DNA of 64,000 nt, from contig WOAB01000317.1 of the NCBI GenBank assembly GCA_027886185.1, positions 806,001 to 870,000 of the forward strand, written 5' to 3'. Below are positions 9,755-22,009 of the stretch, in pieces (the stretch's first letter is position 1; each line of letters opens with the position of its first letter). A program made the translations under genes and the position numbers. The notes under the pieces are model-generated. The model had not been told where the DNA came from, searched no databases, and saw nothing but the letters and a program-made list of their open reading frames with translations. This stretch comes from Rheum nobile. Its lineage: Eukaryota; Streptophyta; Magnoliopsida; Caryophyllales; Polygonaceae.

Positions 9755-12093
9755 TGTAACACCCCCAAATTTCAATCTGTTTGGAAAGATATTACCGCCA
9801 GTGACCTCGGTTTCCACACCGAAGCCACCCCAGGCGTTACCGATTTAAACACAATTCATAAACAACGGTTAAGATATAAACATCAAAACCTTTAATTAAA
9901 ACATATGTCTGGGGATTACATCTCAATTCCCATAGGACAAAACATAGTATTTAGCGGAAGTCTTTATAAATATAAATACATGGGTCTTGATCATAAAGAT
10001 CACCCGCCAATGATCGTAGCCTGATAAACCATTAAAACACCGTTTACTTTTATAGTCGTTCTAGCCTCCATTCCTCGGATGCTTATCTGATGTGCCGAAT
10101 CGAACGGTTGACACCAGCCAACCATGCAGAGAATAATTTCGGTTGGTTAGTCTAATGAAAGACTATGCAAGGGTACAAAGCAGATGGTTCGAGTAGTCGT
10201 ATTAGGTTAGACTCATCGCTCTTCGAATAATAACCGAAGACGATAGTCAACCCTCATACTCCTACTGGGATATATCGAAAGGTATGATCAAAGGAAGATT
10301 CTGGAGACCAAGTCTCACAGCAATCAACCAAAAGGAAGACTCCAAAAGATTGAGTCTTATAGAAAACATGACAATGTTGGGGAACATTAATAATCTCATA
10401 CAAGCGTTCAAAAACGACTTGATGTTTCGGTTCACAACCAACCTCACCGCTTAACGCGAATCCAGATTGGAAAGAGAACGGTACTCTGATCAAAGTCAAG
10501 ACGAGCTTTCCTAGCTGTACTATTCCCTAGCTGCACTACTCGTCTGAGGTTTATTAATCATGTGCGCTCGGGCACTTATCTTTTTTAATTCCAAAACGCA
10601 CATCACGTTATAGGCTTTTAATTATATGCTTGCCGACAGCGGGACATACTTCTGATAGGGACGAATCCCAAGTTTGTAGCACCAGCTTCGTGCCACCATC
10701 TCCATACCAAGTACAGAGAAAGGTCATGACCCACCAAATGGTCTTTGAGTTTAGAACCCTTAGCACCATTTTCATTATCAAAAAACGACTAGACCTCAAT
10801 TAGTCCATCGCTCCTACGAATATTCGTGCTAACTAAACAGTCCAAGCACAGCAATAATCATATCAAAGCCCTCAGGCCAAAACATATATCTATAACAGCG
10901 TTGTTCTAACAGATATACAACCTATTATAATATCATATTCCTTTTATATCATTTAGTAAAACTGTTCCCAACAATTCAATAAATCATTCCAAATTAATTA
11001 ACAAGTAAGCAATTGATAATCAATAGAATTATGGAATGATAAGAAAGAGCGAACCGCCACTTGCCTTAGCTTTGAAGAAAGCTTAACGAGCTCTAAAGAC
11101 GACGATTCCCGGGTCTGATCAGGGACAGATTTCGGATCTCAAATCCTTCTGAAACGACCCATAATAAAACCCTGAATTAGATTCAATATCTACATATATG
11201 AATCTAAAAGAATAAGAATCGAAGGGTCCAAGCTTCGCCCAAGAACCAACACCCAAGACACACACACACACCACGAACCCATGCTTGCCGCGGGGTGCGG
11301 TAGGCCCTCACCGCGGGGTGCGATGCCGAACAGGGGCGAGATGGACGAAAGAAGATCGGGAAGAAACTTACCCAAATCGATCCCTTCGGCTTCGATTTGT
11401 TCTTGGTTTAGTCTCCCACCTTCTTAAGCTTTAAAGCACCTCTAAGGATCACCTTTCTAAAGCTCGAAAAGGGGTTCGGATCGATCTCAAACAAAGCTTC
11501 CAAGCTTGAACAACAATGGCTTTTCTGAGGAAGAAGATGGACTTGCAACTGCTTTTGAGCCCAATTTCCATCCGCTTCTCCTCTATAAATAGCCCAAGCA
11601 AGCTGCTCATGAGCTGGAGGAAGCAAGGAGGAGGTGGTCTGGCCTATAGGCGTAGCCAAGTCGACTCACCGAGGCTATGCAATAGCCTTGCCAAGTTGCA
11701 CTGCAACTGTCGAGTGACAACAGCACACCGCGGGGTGCGGTGGGGGTGCGGCAGGGGTGCGGTGACGACACCGAGCTGCCTCTCTTCTGGCCTTTGCTGC
11801 GGGGTGCGGCATGCTCTCACCGCGGGGTGCGGTCAAGGCCAGAATTGTCCCCTCCGACTCCTTTGTCGTTTTTACCTTAAGTGATAAAATATTCTTAACC
11901 CCGGTTTAAATATATTTGCACACGAACGATCTTTTAACCCAAAAATACCTTAACTGTATTTTATATTGCTCAGAAAAATATTACAGAGATCAAACATTAC
12001 ACAGAATGTTCATACATCTCTGAATTTAATCTGACTCGCAACATGGGCTTAAGAAAGTTCAAAATTTACCCGTACAAAATGTGGGATATTACA
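9755..12093 (-). mobile_element. 3' LTR of the Tekay element
   Basis: Starts TGTAACACCC and ends GATATTACA (plus-strand reading), 2339 bp. It holds the GC-rich motif CCGCGGGGTGCGG at 11288-11300, 11728-11740 and 11820-11832, with one-base variants between, and a TATA-like run on the minus strand near 11580-11590. Short open frames here are not genes. Confidence 0.95.
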
Positions 12094-12129
12094 TTACCTC
12101 CCCCTTAAAAGAAGTTTCGACCCCGAAAC

Positions 12130-13379
12130 TTAGGTCGTACACATCTCGGGAAAGCGTCTACGCATATCCTCTTCAGTCTCCCAAGTCTCTCAGGTAACTT
12201 CCTCGGTTCCTGACTTGGACCACAGAATTCGTACCAACGGTACGATCTTGTTGCGCAAGTGCTTCTCACGGCGCTCGAGAATACGCACATGTATCTCTTC
12301 ATAAGTACCATTTGCTTGAATCTCGATGTCTTCATAGCTCAGCACATGAGACTCATATGGTACGTACTTCCTCAACAAGGATACATGGAACACATTATGC
12401 ACTCGGTGTGCCGATGGCGGCAATGCCAAACGGTACGCTAGAGATCCCACTCTATTGAGAATTTCAAATAGTCCCACGTAGCGAGGGTTAAGCTTCCCAC
12501 GCTTACCAAATCTGAACACGCCTTTGGATGGCGAGACTCTGACAAAGACCTTGTCGCCAACTTCAAGTTCAACATTCCTACGTCTTGGATCGGCGTAAGA
12601 CTTCTGTCGACTTTGAGCGGTCAACATTCTTTGTCTGATCAAAGCAATATCTGAAGCAGTTCTTTCGACCAACTCTGGTCTGAGTAAAATCTTGTCGGCA
12701 TTCTCATCCCAACAAATTGGCGATCTACACTTTCGACCATACAAAGCTTCAAATGGAGCCATCTTGATAGTAGCGTGCCAGCTATTGTTGTACGTGAACT
12801 CGATTAGATTTAAGATGTCCTCCCAGCTAGTCGGACGATCGAGTACACAGGCTCTCAACATATCCTCCAGGGTCTGGATAGTCCTCTCAGACTGTCCATC
12901 CGTCTGAGGATGAAATGCAATGCTGAACCTTAGCTCGGTTCCCATGGCCTTGTGAAGTTCCTTCCAGAATCTTGATGTAAACGGCCATCACGATCCGATA
13001 CAATGGTCTTAGGAATACCATGTAAGCGGACAATGTCGTGCAAAAACACTTCAGCTAGCTTTTGGACTCCCCAGGTTGACTTAATGGCCACAAAGTGGGC
13101 ACTCTTCGTGAGCCTGTCAATAATCACTCAAATAGCATCCTTCTGAGTTCGTGTCTTGGGTAATCCTGTGACGAAGTCCATAGCAATATCCTCTCATTTC
13201 CATTCCGGAACAAGAAGAGGTAGCAATTCACCGCCTGGTCTACGGTGTTCTATCTTGACTTTCTGATAAGTCAAGCATTTTGCTACAAATTCTGTCACAT
13301 CCCATTTCATGTTGGGCCACCAAAAATTCTTCTAGAGGTCCTTGTACATTTTACTAGAGCCTGGATGTACAGAATAAGC
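12130..13379 (-). pseudogene. Integrase with chromodomain-like C-terminus (broken)
   Basis: Read from 13379 down to 12130. The zinc-binding head is present but the second Cys is Tyr (CLTYQ for CLTCQ). DDE residues are recognisable: MDFVTGLP, IVSDRDG and the Glu in DGQSERTIQTLEDM. A GPY/F-like module (RYVGLFEI) follows, then the chromodomain-type tail (VRILERREKHLRNK). In-frame stops lie at about 13378, 13320, 13190 and 13129, a frameshift near 12945-12990, and a further stop at 12190 caused by a short insertion. In a live element this enzyme inserts cDNA and the tail directs it to marked chromatin. Confidence 0.9.
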
Positions 13380-15065
13380 TTATGAATGAGCTTCCCTCAT
13401 CACCAACTGGCGAAGATCATCAACGTCAGGCACACAAATCCGATTCTGAAACCAGAGTGATCCGTCCTCCTGAATCACAAAATCGGGAGCTTTCCCGTTC
13501 AACGCTTCACAGCTCAGCTTTACCAAAACTATATCATTAATTTGTTTTTCTCGAATCTGATCAAGTAGTGTAGCCTGAATTTCCAACATATTTAGGTATC
13601 CTCTACGTTGATCATACAAGAGTTCAGCTTCACACACCATTTGATTTAGCTTGGCTTGAGTAGTGAGGAGAGATACTACTGTCTCGTGCGGTGTCTTCCG
13701 GCTCAGTGCATCGGCTACTACATTAGTCTTGCCCAGATGATACAGCAATTCAAGATCATAATCCTTGAGCAGCTCTAACCAGCGTCGTTGCCTCATGTTC
13801 AACTCTTTCTGAGTGAATACGTACTTGAGACTGTTGTGGTCGGTGAAGACTTGGCATTTCACACCATAGAGATAATGCCTCCAAATCTTCAACGCGAACA
13901 CTACCGCCGCTAGTTCCAGATCATGCGTCGGATAGTTTTCTTCATAGGTTTTCAGTTGCCTTGATGCATAAGCAATCACCTTGCCTTTCTGCATCAACAC
14001 GCATCCTAAACCATTCTTAGAAGCATCACTATAGACTACATATCCGTCATTTCCTTCTGGTAGTGCTAACACTGGTGCCGAGGTCAATCGTCGTTTCAAT
14101 TCTTGAAAACTGGCCTCGCACTTGTCAGTCCAGACAAACTTCTTATGGACCTTGCAGAGTAAACCGGTCATAGGTAGAGCGATCTTGGAAAATCCTTCTA
14201 CAAACCGTCTATAATATTCGGCAAGTCCAAGGAAACTGCGTACCTCTTTCACATTCTGAGGCCGCTTCCAGTTGGCTACCGCCTCAATCTTCTGGGGATC
14301 AACCATCACCCCATTCTCGTTGATCACATGGCCTAAGAAAGCCACTTCCTTAATCCAGAAGTCACACTTAGACAATTTAGCATATAGCTTATTTTGTCTA
14401 AGGATTGACAACACAATCCGCAGGTGTTCCTCGTGAACTTCCTCGTTCGGGGAATAAATCAAAATATCATCAATGAAAACCACCACGAACTTATCTAGGT
14501 ACTGGTGAAAGCATCGATTCATCAGGTCCATGAAGACCGTTGGAGCATTGGTAAGTCCGAATGGCATAACTACGAATTCATAGTGGCCATACCTTGTCCG
14601 GAATGCAGTCCTCAAAATATCTTCCTCACGAATTCTGAGCTGATGGTAATTGGATCTCAGATCGATCTTGGAAAAGACTTTAGCTCCTTGTAGCTGATCT
14701 AGCAGATCGTCAATCCTTGGCAAAGGATACTTGTTCTTGATCGTGACTTTATTCAACTCTCGGTAGTCGATACAAAGCCGAAACGATCCATCTTTCTTCT
14801 TGACAAACAAGACCGGAGCACCCCAAGGCGATGCACTCGGTCTTATATAGCCTTTGTCGAGAAGATCCTCTAACTGTTTTTTTAATTCCTGCATCTCAGC
14901 AGGGGCCATTCTGTACGGTGCTTTAGAAATCGGAGCAGTACCTGGTTCAAGATCAATTGAAAACTCTACAACACGATGCGGGGGTAATCCAGGAATCTCT
15001 TCCGGAAAGACATCCGGAAATTCCCGAATCACAAGAATATCAAGAACTGATGGTTCATCTTTCAT
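13380..15065 (-). pseudogene. Reverse transcriptase and RNase H (open stretch of pol)
   Basis: 561 codons remain open. RT motifs in order: SPWGAPVLFVKKKDGSFR, IDYRELNKVTIKNKYPLPRI, SKIDLRSNYHQ, MPFGLTNAPTVFMDLMN, and the catalytic FIDDILIYS box. RNase H follows with YSDASKNGLGCVLMQ, the AYASRQLKTYEENYPTHDLE block and VFTDHNSLKYVFTQ, then the linker to integrase. It copies element RNA into DNA in the cytoplasmic particle. All catalytic Asp residues visible to me are intact, unlike the surrounding domains. It is bounded by a stop at 15102 upstream and one at 13380 downstream. Confidence 0.95.
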
Positions 15066-15101
15066 GGGCTCATCCAGATAGCAAAGGTACCCGACACAAC
15101 C

Positions 15102-15560
15102 CTAATGAAGTAGCTTAAACGCAGCCATTGCGTTTATAAGCCTACCATTATCAGCGTCATTCCGACCTTTAAACTTGCACACACTCTGGCCCCCAGATGA
15201 CACCGTCACTGTTCTCGAACTAAAATCGATCACTGCCCCATGGCGTGTCAACCAATTCATACCGAGGATAATGTCGTAGGGATCCATGGAAATACAGATC
15301 AAATCTGCCTCGAATTTCTTACCCTGGATGGTAATCAGAAACTCGGACATACACTTAGTTCCTACTAAGCGTTCATTATTAGGAAGATTCACAACGAAAG
15401 GTTCACAAACTTCGTTGCAAACTAAATCTAACTTACTAACACAATTCTCTGAAATGAAGGAATGAGTAGCACCCGAATCAAACAGTATGCATACTGGAGT
15501 AGAGTGAAGGTATATGGTACCTTGAGCAATCAGTGCGTTAGGTCCATCTGCCTCACGCAT
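15102..15560 (-). pseudogene. Aspartic protease of the Tekay element
   Basis: Contains the retroviral-type protease motif FDSGATHSFIS and the downstream ILGMNWL block, in the same frame as the gag tail and RT. It matures the Gag-Pol polyprotein. A stop at 15102, about a dozen codons before the RT frame reopens, cuts it from RT; two more stops (15693 and about 15606) separate it from gag. Confidence 0.9.
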
Positions 15561-15692
15561 CTCATACAGGCGATGACCCTGACCTCCTGAAGTTGCTGGG
15601 GCTTTTCATTTGTTCTGGGCAGTTGTCTGCATCGAAGGACTAGGAGTCGTTGCTGGTTTGAACTTGGGTCGGTTACTCTGACTAACAGACCC

Positions 15693-16825
15693 CTATTGCG
15701 ACTCTGCTCCTTTCTGCTTTCCCTGCCAACAGAACTTCTGCAAATGCCCCTCAGTCCCACAGCCAAAACACGTCTTCTTCTCCTTTGGACATGCGATGCT
15801 TTTGTGCCCAGCGTCACCACAGTTATAACACTGATTCGAACTCTTGCCCTGACCCGATTGTTGTGTCAACCCGCCTTGCGTTCTACCCGTTTTTGCCTTG
15901 CTGGATTTAGCAAAGTTGGACGGTGGCGCAGGACGTTTGAATCCGCTTGCCTGAGGTTGATTCTGTGTCGACCTCTGGCGATTCTTCCTCTTGGTCGATT
16001 CTTCTAGAGTTGCCTCTAGCTTATAAGCTGCATCCACATATTGTTCCAGAGTATAGCAATTGTGGCTTAACATCATTGGCTTAATCTTTGGGTTCATCCA
16101 CTCATGGAAATGCCAAATCTTCTGTTCTTCAGTGGATACATCCGATCTGGCGTATGGCAACAAGTGATTAAACTTAATTGCCAATTCAGCCACCTTCAAC
16201 CCTTCAGTCTTAGGGTAAAGAAACTCCTTACGCTTTTCCTCTCTCATTGCCCGAGAGAAGAATCGGTCGGTCATCTTAGTCTTAAACATTGCCCAACTCA
16301 AATCAGGGCTATCCGCAAGACCGGTGTTTTCCCACCACTCACTAGCATCTCCTTTTAATTGCAGAGAAGCTATGTGCACCTTCTCGTGCACTCCACACTG
16401 CGGAATAACCGCTCCATGTGGGAAAACCAATGCACCACCTCAATTGGTTCACCTTTCCCGTTGAAGCTGTCGGGTCTCATAGAATTTATGGCCTTCAGTG
16501 CTCGGCCACAATCATTCTTGCTTCTGACTACAGTCTCTTGATGCCGGGGTACATGAGTTTTCTGTTCCTCAACTTCCGGGGCTGCTGAGGATGCCGGCAC
16601 ATCCTGTGCCTGAGACACACTCGGGTGTAAGACATCAGTCATTGCTTGCATGAAAATTTCCCAAATTTCAGCAACGGCCGCCTCGTCAAATATCCTCGGA
16701 GCATTGCTCCTAGGATCATGTTGAGAATTGGACTCACGTACATTCTCAGGAGTTCTAGCGCTCCTCTCGTTGTGTCTGGGATGGTTACCAGCATCAGAAC
16801 GAGTGTTGTTCCTTGTGTTCACCAT
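15693..16825 (-). pseudogene. Gag of the Tekay element (frameshifted)
   Basis: The likely start is the ATG at 16825 (MVNTRNNTRSDAG, typical of this clade) rather than the one five codons upstream. The capsid region includes HIASLQLKGDASEWWEN and the FKTKMTDRFF segment. Two CCHC knuckles close the protein: CYNCGDAGHKSIAC and CFGCGTEGHLQKFC, both intact. A single frameshift at about 16390-16410 splits the N-terminal 150 codons from the rest, and a stop falls at 15693. Gag packages element RNA. Confidence 0.92.
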
Positions 16826-17261
16826 CTGTTTACCGATCAATTTCCAATGATTTTATACATTAATACCTTGCAGTATACTTAATGTAACAATCAACTCGGA
16901 AAGGATCAAACTAGGCAAACTTTATTAGATGAATTTCAAACCGAGTTACTAGATTCTACAACCTCAAACCAGAATGAGGGAACTGGGAATTCAAGCCTTA
17001 CTGGAGATGGCGAAACCACCTCGGCTTCTTCCGAGTCCTTCTGAAGAGAAACGAAAACACTCAGAATCTACGAGTGACGAACGGAGAATTAGTCTTTCTA
17101 AATATGGAAGTTCGTTTCCATATCAGACTACAGAAAATGCACGACTATAAACGGTAATATTTCAAATTCTTTTCATTTCGAAAACTCAGAGCCCTTGAAA
17201 ATATTTTCAATTTAAAACGAGTAAATGGTTCATGAATTCCCAAACCTGTTTTAAAACCTTT
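16826..17261 (-). other. 5' leader of the Tekay element
   Basis: Untranslated internal sequence between the primer-binding site and gag. Strings such as GAGTAAATGGTTCATGAA at about 17218 and AAAATGCACGACTATAAACGG at about 17135 recur in the internal region of the deletion derivative at 32200-32470, so this leader probably carries packaging signals used in trans (inference). Confidence 0.7.
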
Positions 17262-17274
17262 GGCTCTGATACCA
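17262..17274 (-). other. Primer-binding site of the Tekay element
   Basis: The complement reads TGGTATCAGAGCC, matching initiator tRNA-Met, four bases from the LTR end at 17279. Confidence 0.92.
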
Positions 17275-17278
17275 GATC

Positions 17279-19619
17279 TGTAACATCCCCAAATTTCAAT
17301 CTGTTTGGAAAGGTATTACCGCCAGTGACCTCGGTTTCCACACCGAAGCCACCCCAGGCTTTACCGGTTTAAACACAATTCATAAACAACGGTTAAGATA
17401 TAAACATCAAAACCTTTAATTAAAACATATGTCTGGGGATTACATCTCAATCCCCATAGGACAAAACATAGTATTTAGAGGAAGTCTTTATAAATATAAA
17501 TACATGGGCCTTGATCATAAAGATCACCCGCCAAGGATCGTAGCCTGATAAACCATTAAAACACCGTTTACTTTTATAGTCGTTCTAGCCTCCATTCCTC
17601 GGATGCTTATCTGATGTGCCGAATCGAACGGATGACATCAAGCAACCATGCAAAGAACAATTTCGGTTGGTTAGTCTAATGAAAGACTATGCAAGGGTAC
17701 AAAGCAGATGGTTCGAGTAGTCGTATTAGGTTAGACTCATCGCTCTTCGAATAATAACCGATGACGATAGTCAACCCTCATACACCTACTGGGATATATC
17801 GAAAGGTATGATCAAAGGAAGATTCTGGAGACCAGGTCTCACAGCAATCAACCAAAAGGAAGACTCCAAAAGATTGAGTCTTATAGGAAACATGACAATG
17901 TTGGGGAACATTAATAATCTCATACAAGCGTTCAAAAACGACTTGATATTTCGGTTCACAACCAACCTCACCGCTTAACGCGAATCCAGATTGGAAAGAG
18001 AACGGTACTCTGATCAAAGTCAAGACGAGCTTTCCTAGATATACTATTCCCTAGCTGCACTACTCGTCTGAGGTTTATTAATCATGTGCGCTCGGGCACT
18101 TATCTTTTTTAATTCCAAAACGCACATCACGTTATAGGCTTTTAATTATATGTCTGCCGACAGCGGGACATACTTCTGATAGGGACGAATCCCAAGTTTG
18201 TAGCACCAGCTTCGTGCCACCATCTCCATACCAAGTACAGAGAAAGGTCATGACCCACCAAATGGTCTTTGAGTTTAGAACCCTTAGCACCATTTTCATT
18301 ATCAAGAAACGACTAGACCTCAATTAGTCCATCGCTCCTACGAATACTCGTGCTAACTAAACAGTCCAAGCACAGCAATAATCATATCAAAGCCCTCAGG
18401 CCAAAACATATATCTATAATAGCGTTGTTCTAACAGATATACAACCTATTATAATATCATATTCCTTTTATATCATTTAGTAAAACTGTTCCCAACAATT
18501 CAATAAATCATTCCAAATTAATTAACAATTAAGCAATTGATAATCAATAGAATTATGGAATGATAAGCAAGAGTGAACTGTCACTTGCCTTAGCTTTGAA
18601 GAAAGCTTAACGAGCTCTAAAGACGACGATTCCCGGGTCTGATCAGGGACAGATTTCGGATCTCAAATCCTTCTGAAATGACCCATAATAAAACCCTGAA
18701 TTAGATTCAATATCTACATATATGAATCTAAAAGAATAAGAATCGAAGGGTCCAAGCTTCGCCCAAGAACCAACACCCAAGACACACACACACACACCAC
18801 AGACCCATGCTTGCCGCGGGGTGCGGTAGGCCCTCACCGCGGGGTGCGGTGCCGAACAGGGGCGAGATGGACGAAAGAAGATCGGGAAGAAACTTACCCA
18901 AATCGATCCCTTCAGCTTCGATTTGTTCTTGGTTTAGTCTCCCACCTTCTTAAGCTTTAAAGCACCTCTAAGGATCACCTTTCTAAAGCTCGAAAAGGGG
19001 TTCAGATCGATCTCAAACAAAGCTTCCAAGCTTGAACAACAATGGCTTTTCTGAGGAAGGAGATGGACTTGCAGCTGCTTTTGAGCCCAATTTCCATCCG
19101 CTTCTCCTCTATAAATAGCCCAAGCAAGCTGCTCATGAGTTGGAGGAAGCAAGGAGGAGGTGGTCTGGCCTATAGGCGTAGCCAAGTCGACTCACCGAGG
19201 CTATGCAATAGCCTTGCCAAGTTGCACTGCAACTGTCGAGTGACAACAGCACACCGCGGGGTGCGGTGGGGGTGCGGTAGGGGTGCGGTGACGACACCGA
19301 GCTGCCTCGCTTCTGGCCTTTGCCGCGGGGTGCGGCATGCTCTCACCGCGGGGTGCGGTCAAGGACAGAATTGCCCCCTCCGACTCCTTTGTCGTTTTTA
19401 CCTTAAGTGATAAAATATTCTTAACCCCGGTTTAAATATATTTGCACACGAACGATCTTTTAACCCAAAAATACCTTAATTGTATTTTATATTGCTCAGA
19501 AAAATATTACAGAGATCAAACATTACACAGAATGTTCATACATCTCTGAATTTAATCTGACTCGCAACATGGGCTTAAGAAAGTTCAAAATTTACCCGTA
19601 CAAAATGTGGGATATTACA
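17279..19619 (-). mobile_element. 5' LTR of the Tekay element
   Basis: 2341 bp, starting TGTAACATCC and ending GATATTACA in plus-strand reading; near-identical to 9755-12093. This LTR would hold the active promoter. It repeats the GC-rich motif (18824-18836 and near 19254 and 19348). No intact ORF of interest. Confidence 0.95.
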
Positions 19620-19624
19620 ATAAG

Positions 19625-20450
19625 ATGTCAATAAAATAAATAATTAAATTGGTAATGCATTAGTAAATTTGTGTAAAATAATATGCAGGATAATTTCGTA
19701 ACACATAATTGGTTACGAATTCATCTAGTTTGAAGTAAGCTAAATTATTAATGTGTTATAAATGATTTTAGATTTTAAAGTTATTTAACTTTAAAATTAT
19801 GAGGATTTTTAAGATTTTAGGATTTAGAGTTAACTAATTTAAAAATAAATAAAAATTAAAAAAGAGAATTAACCACAAAATAACACCTCATTATTGTGGG
19901 CCCAGAATCATTCTGGTGGCTCGAAAGGGGAGAGCTTTAATATATAGATATAGATGGTGAAAACCTGTAAATTGATCCAAATGTGCTTAAACACTTGAAC
20001 TATGAGATTAACTATTTTGTAAGCTTGTGGGTATCAGTGCCTTATACTCCCTCGGTATAGAAAAAAATATCATTTTAGGTGTTTAGGTAATAATTTATTG
20101 GTGAGTTACAAAATTTGACATCGAAAATTGTATTTTTTGGTTATTTTTATACAAATTCTCTATGTTTATTGGTTAGAGATGAGTTATTAAATAATTATAA
20201 ATGTTAAGAAAAAATTATGAGAATATAAGATAATCATTATATTTTTTAATAAGTGTATCAAACTCTAAATTGATAATCTTACTAACTATTCAATTAAGCA
20301 AGGAAAATTATTTTTAAGGCCACCACTGCCTTACATTGTTTGTGACTATGCAGTTCAGCTTGGCTTGTTCATCTTCAAAGTTCAAACCCAACTTTTGTTT
20401 GGTAAAAACAAAGGTGAAAAACACTAATTAGATACATTGGTGTGGCTCTA
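19625..20450. other. AT-rich spacer
   Basis: No gene seen. At about 20046 there is a CTCCCTCGGTATAG string resembling a degenerate Stowaway MITE end, but I found no partner end. Confidence 0.6.
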
Positions 20451-20746
20451 CACATTTAAGGGCAGAAACATCCTGTCCATCAATAGATTTGACATTTTTA
20501 AGCCATAAAATGTAGTGTTTTCACAAGTTCCATCAACAAATCCCAAACAACGTTTCACACAAACTTTTACATGCACAAGAGAGACAGCATAACAAGAACA
20601 AGTTGAAGGACACAACACCCATTTCATGGTCAACAAGTACATCAAACAACAGACGAGAATAAGACATTGCTAGTACAGTGATATTATATAACAACAAAAT
20701 GCACATCTACAAGCAAGATTATGTCGTAGAATGATGAGAAGGTCAC

Positions 20747-22009
20747 TCACTCAGCAACCTTCATTCCAGTGAGGTAAACTCTGCTCTGAATGACAGTGCC
20801 ACCAACCCAAAATCCAGGCATGACCATAAGACCAACCGGCGGATTTTGATCACCTTCACCCATCGCCAGATTTTTTTCTACAGACTCCATGTAAACCTCC
20901 GAGAACTCACTGCCTTGTTGCACTTTGAAGACCTTGACACTAGGATCAAAGGAATAAGCCAGTCTGTGCAGCAGCCAAATTGTCTTGGCCAGTTTAAGAA
21001 AAGCCTGGTAAAAAGGCGTTCTTGGATGGCCACCACCCATAACATAGTTACGCTGATCCAGATTGCCGAAGAACGAAGCTTCCATCTTTGGGTGAACCAC
21101 CACTAGATACTTGTTCCTGCAGAATTTCCCAAAAATGGAGTCTGGGTTTTGGCCAAGTGCGTCCAACGGATCCATTTCTCTAAGAGCAAGATACTGGTGG
21201 AAGAAACTTTCTTTGTTGACTTCAACATTTTCAGGCTTGTCTGAGAAAGTTTCTTCCTGGAACCCACTAAACATTCTTTGGCAGATGAAGGATTCAAAGG
21301 CATACTTCTTGTGGGCTCTCTTTGCATAAACTACACTGGGTTCAATCGACTGGGCAGCTGCATCGAGGTCCCACTTGGCAGCTTTCATCATGTTGATCAG
21401 TGGCTTTGAGAAGTCATGAATGGCTTTGTAAGCAGCCTCTACACTGGAGATGAACAAGTCAGGGGTCAGATCAAGAGCGAAGAATCTGTTCTGCTCATGT
21501 GGCATTTCCGAGTCCCTTGTTGATAAGCCCCTGACCTTGAGATTCTTTTCTAGTTTCTCTCGCTTTTGGTTTGCTGCCTCAATTTGCTGTTGCATCTGTT
21601 GAATTTCAGAGTCCTTATTCTGAATCTCAGACTGGAATTTCTTCACCATGACCTCATAAGTCTTCAACAAGCTCTGTTGCTCTTGAATCTCAGCAGCTAA
21701 GCGAGAGTCCTGAGGAGACACGCATAAAGGCTTTGGATTGTTTTCCCTGTAGAAGTGCTTCAGTTCAGAAAGGTTTTTCAGCTCTGAAATAACAAGTTTG
21801 TCAGCAGCTTGGATTTTATCTGGATCATAAGGAGTATGAGCAGATTGGAGTTCAATGTATGCAGACTTCAGAGAGGAGATGTTAGTAAAGATTCTGGATA
21901 TAAGTGCATCTATAGCTTCGGAACTCTGATTTTCATCCATTGGTTGAGGGTGTACTTTTTGGCTGTTGCTTTCACGGAGTTGATTTTCTTTGGCACCAGA
22001 AGGAAGCAT
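20747..22009 (-). CDS. GIL1/IRKI-like DUF641 protein
   Basis: A 420-residue protein encoded in one exon. Residues about 25-110 match the DUF641 domain (EAIDALISRIFTNISSLKSA, YDPDKIQAADKLVISELKNL), followed by a coiled coil at about 115-165 rich in Gln, Glu and Lys. The conserved C-terminal half ends with the WVGGTVIQSRVYLTGMKV block. This is the GRAVITROPIC IN THE LIGHT 1 / IRK-interacting protein family. In Arabidopsis, GIL1 is needed for light-dependent loss of hypocotyl gravitropism; other members bind receptor kinases. I chose the ATG at 22009 (MLPSGAKENQ) because a splice acceptor (TTACGCAG) at 22076 would place the upstream ATG at 22105 inside an intron. The protein is slightly shorter than I recall for GIL1. 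It looks intact; which paralogue it is cannot be told. Confidence 0.92.
   Translation of the reverse strand: MLPSGAKENQLRESNSQKVHPQPMDENQSSEAIDALISRIFTNISSLKSAYIELQSAHTPYDPDKIQAADKLVISELKNLSELKHFYRENNPKPLCVSPQDSRLAAEIQEQQSLLKTYEVMVKKFQSEIQNKDSEIQQMQQQIEAANQKREKLEKNLKVRGLSTRDSEMPHEQNRFFALDLTPDLFISSVEAAYKAIHDFSKPLINMMKAAKWDLDAAAQSIEPSVVYAKRAHKKYAFESFICQRMFSGFQEETFSDKPENVEVNKESFFHQYLALREMDPLDALGQNPDSIFGKFCRNKYLVVVHPKMEASFFGNLDQRNYVMGGGHPRTPFYQAFLKLAKTIWLLHRLAYSFDPSVKVFKVQQGSEFSEVYMESVEKNLAMGEGDQNPPVGLMVMPGFWVGGTVIQSRVYLTGMKVAE

Larger units (their letters stand above)
9755..19619 (-). mobile_element. Complete Tekay-type Ty3 (chromovirus) retrotransposon
   Basis: Full-length element on the minus strand with LTRs 9755-12093 and 17279-19619. 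TSD ATAAG lies at 9750-9754 and 19620-19624, the initiator tRNA-Met primer-binding site at 17262-17274 and the polypurine tract at about 12096-12107. Coding order gag, protease, RT, RNase H, integrase with a C-terminal chromodomain-like segment is that of Ty3 chromoviruses; the long LTRs and the sequence fit the Tekay/Del clade. Gag and pol share one frame, now broken by two frameshifts and several stops, so the copy is non-autonomous. The LTRs look nearly identical, implying a fairly recent insertion. Clade assignment is by memory of family features, not a tree. Confidence 0.95.

Noticed and set aside
20046..20075. Stowaway MITE end (CTCCCTCGGTATAG)
   Set aside because: No complementary partner end or TA duplication could be found.
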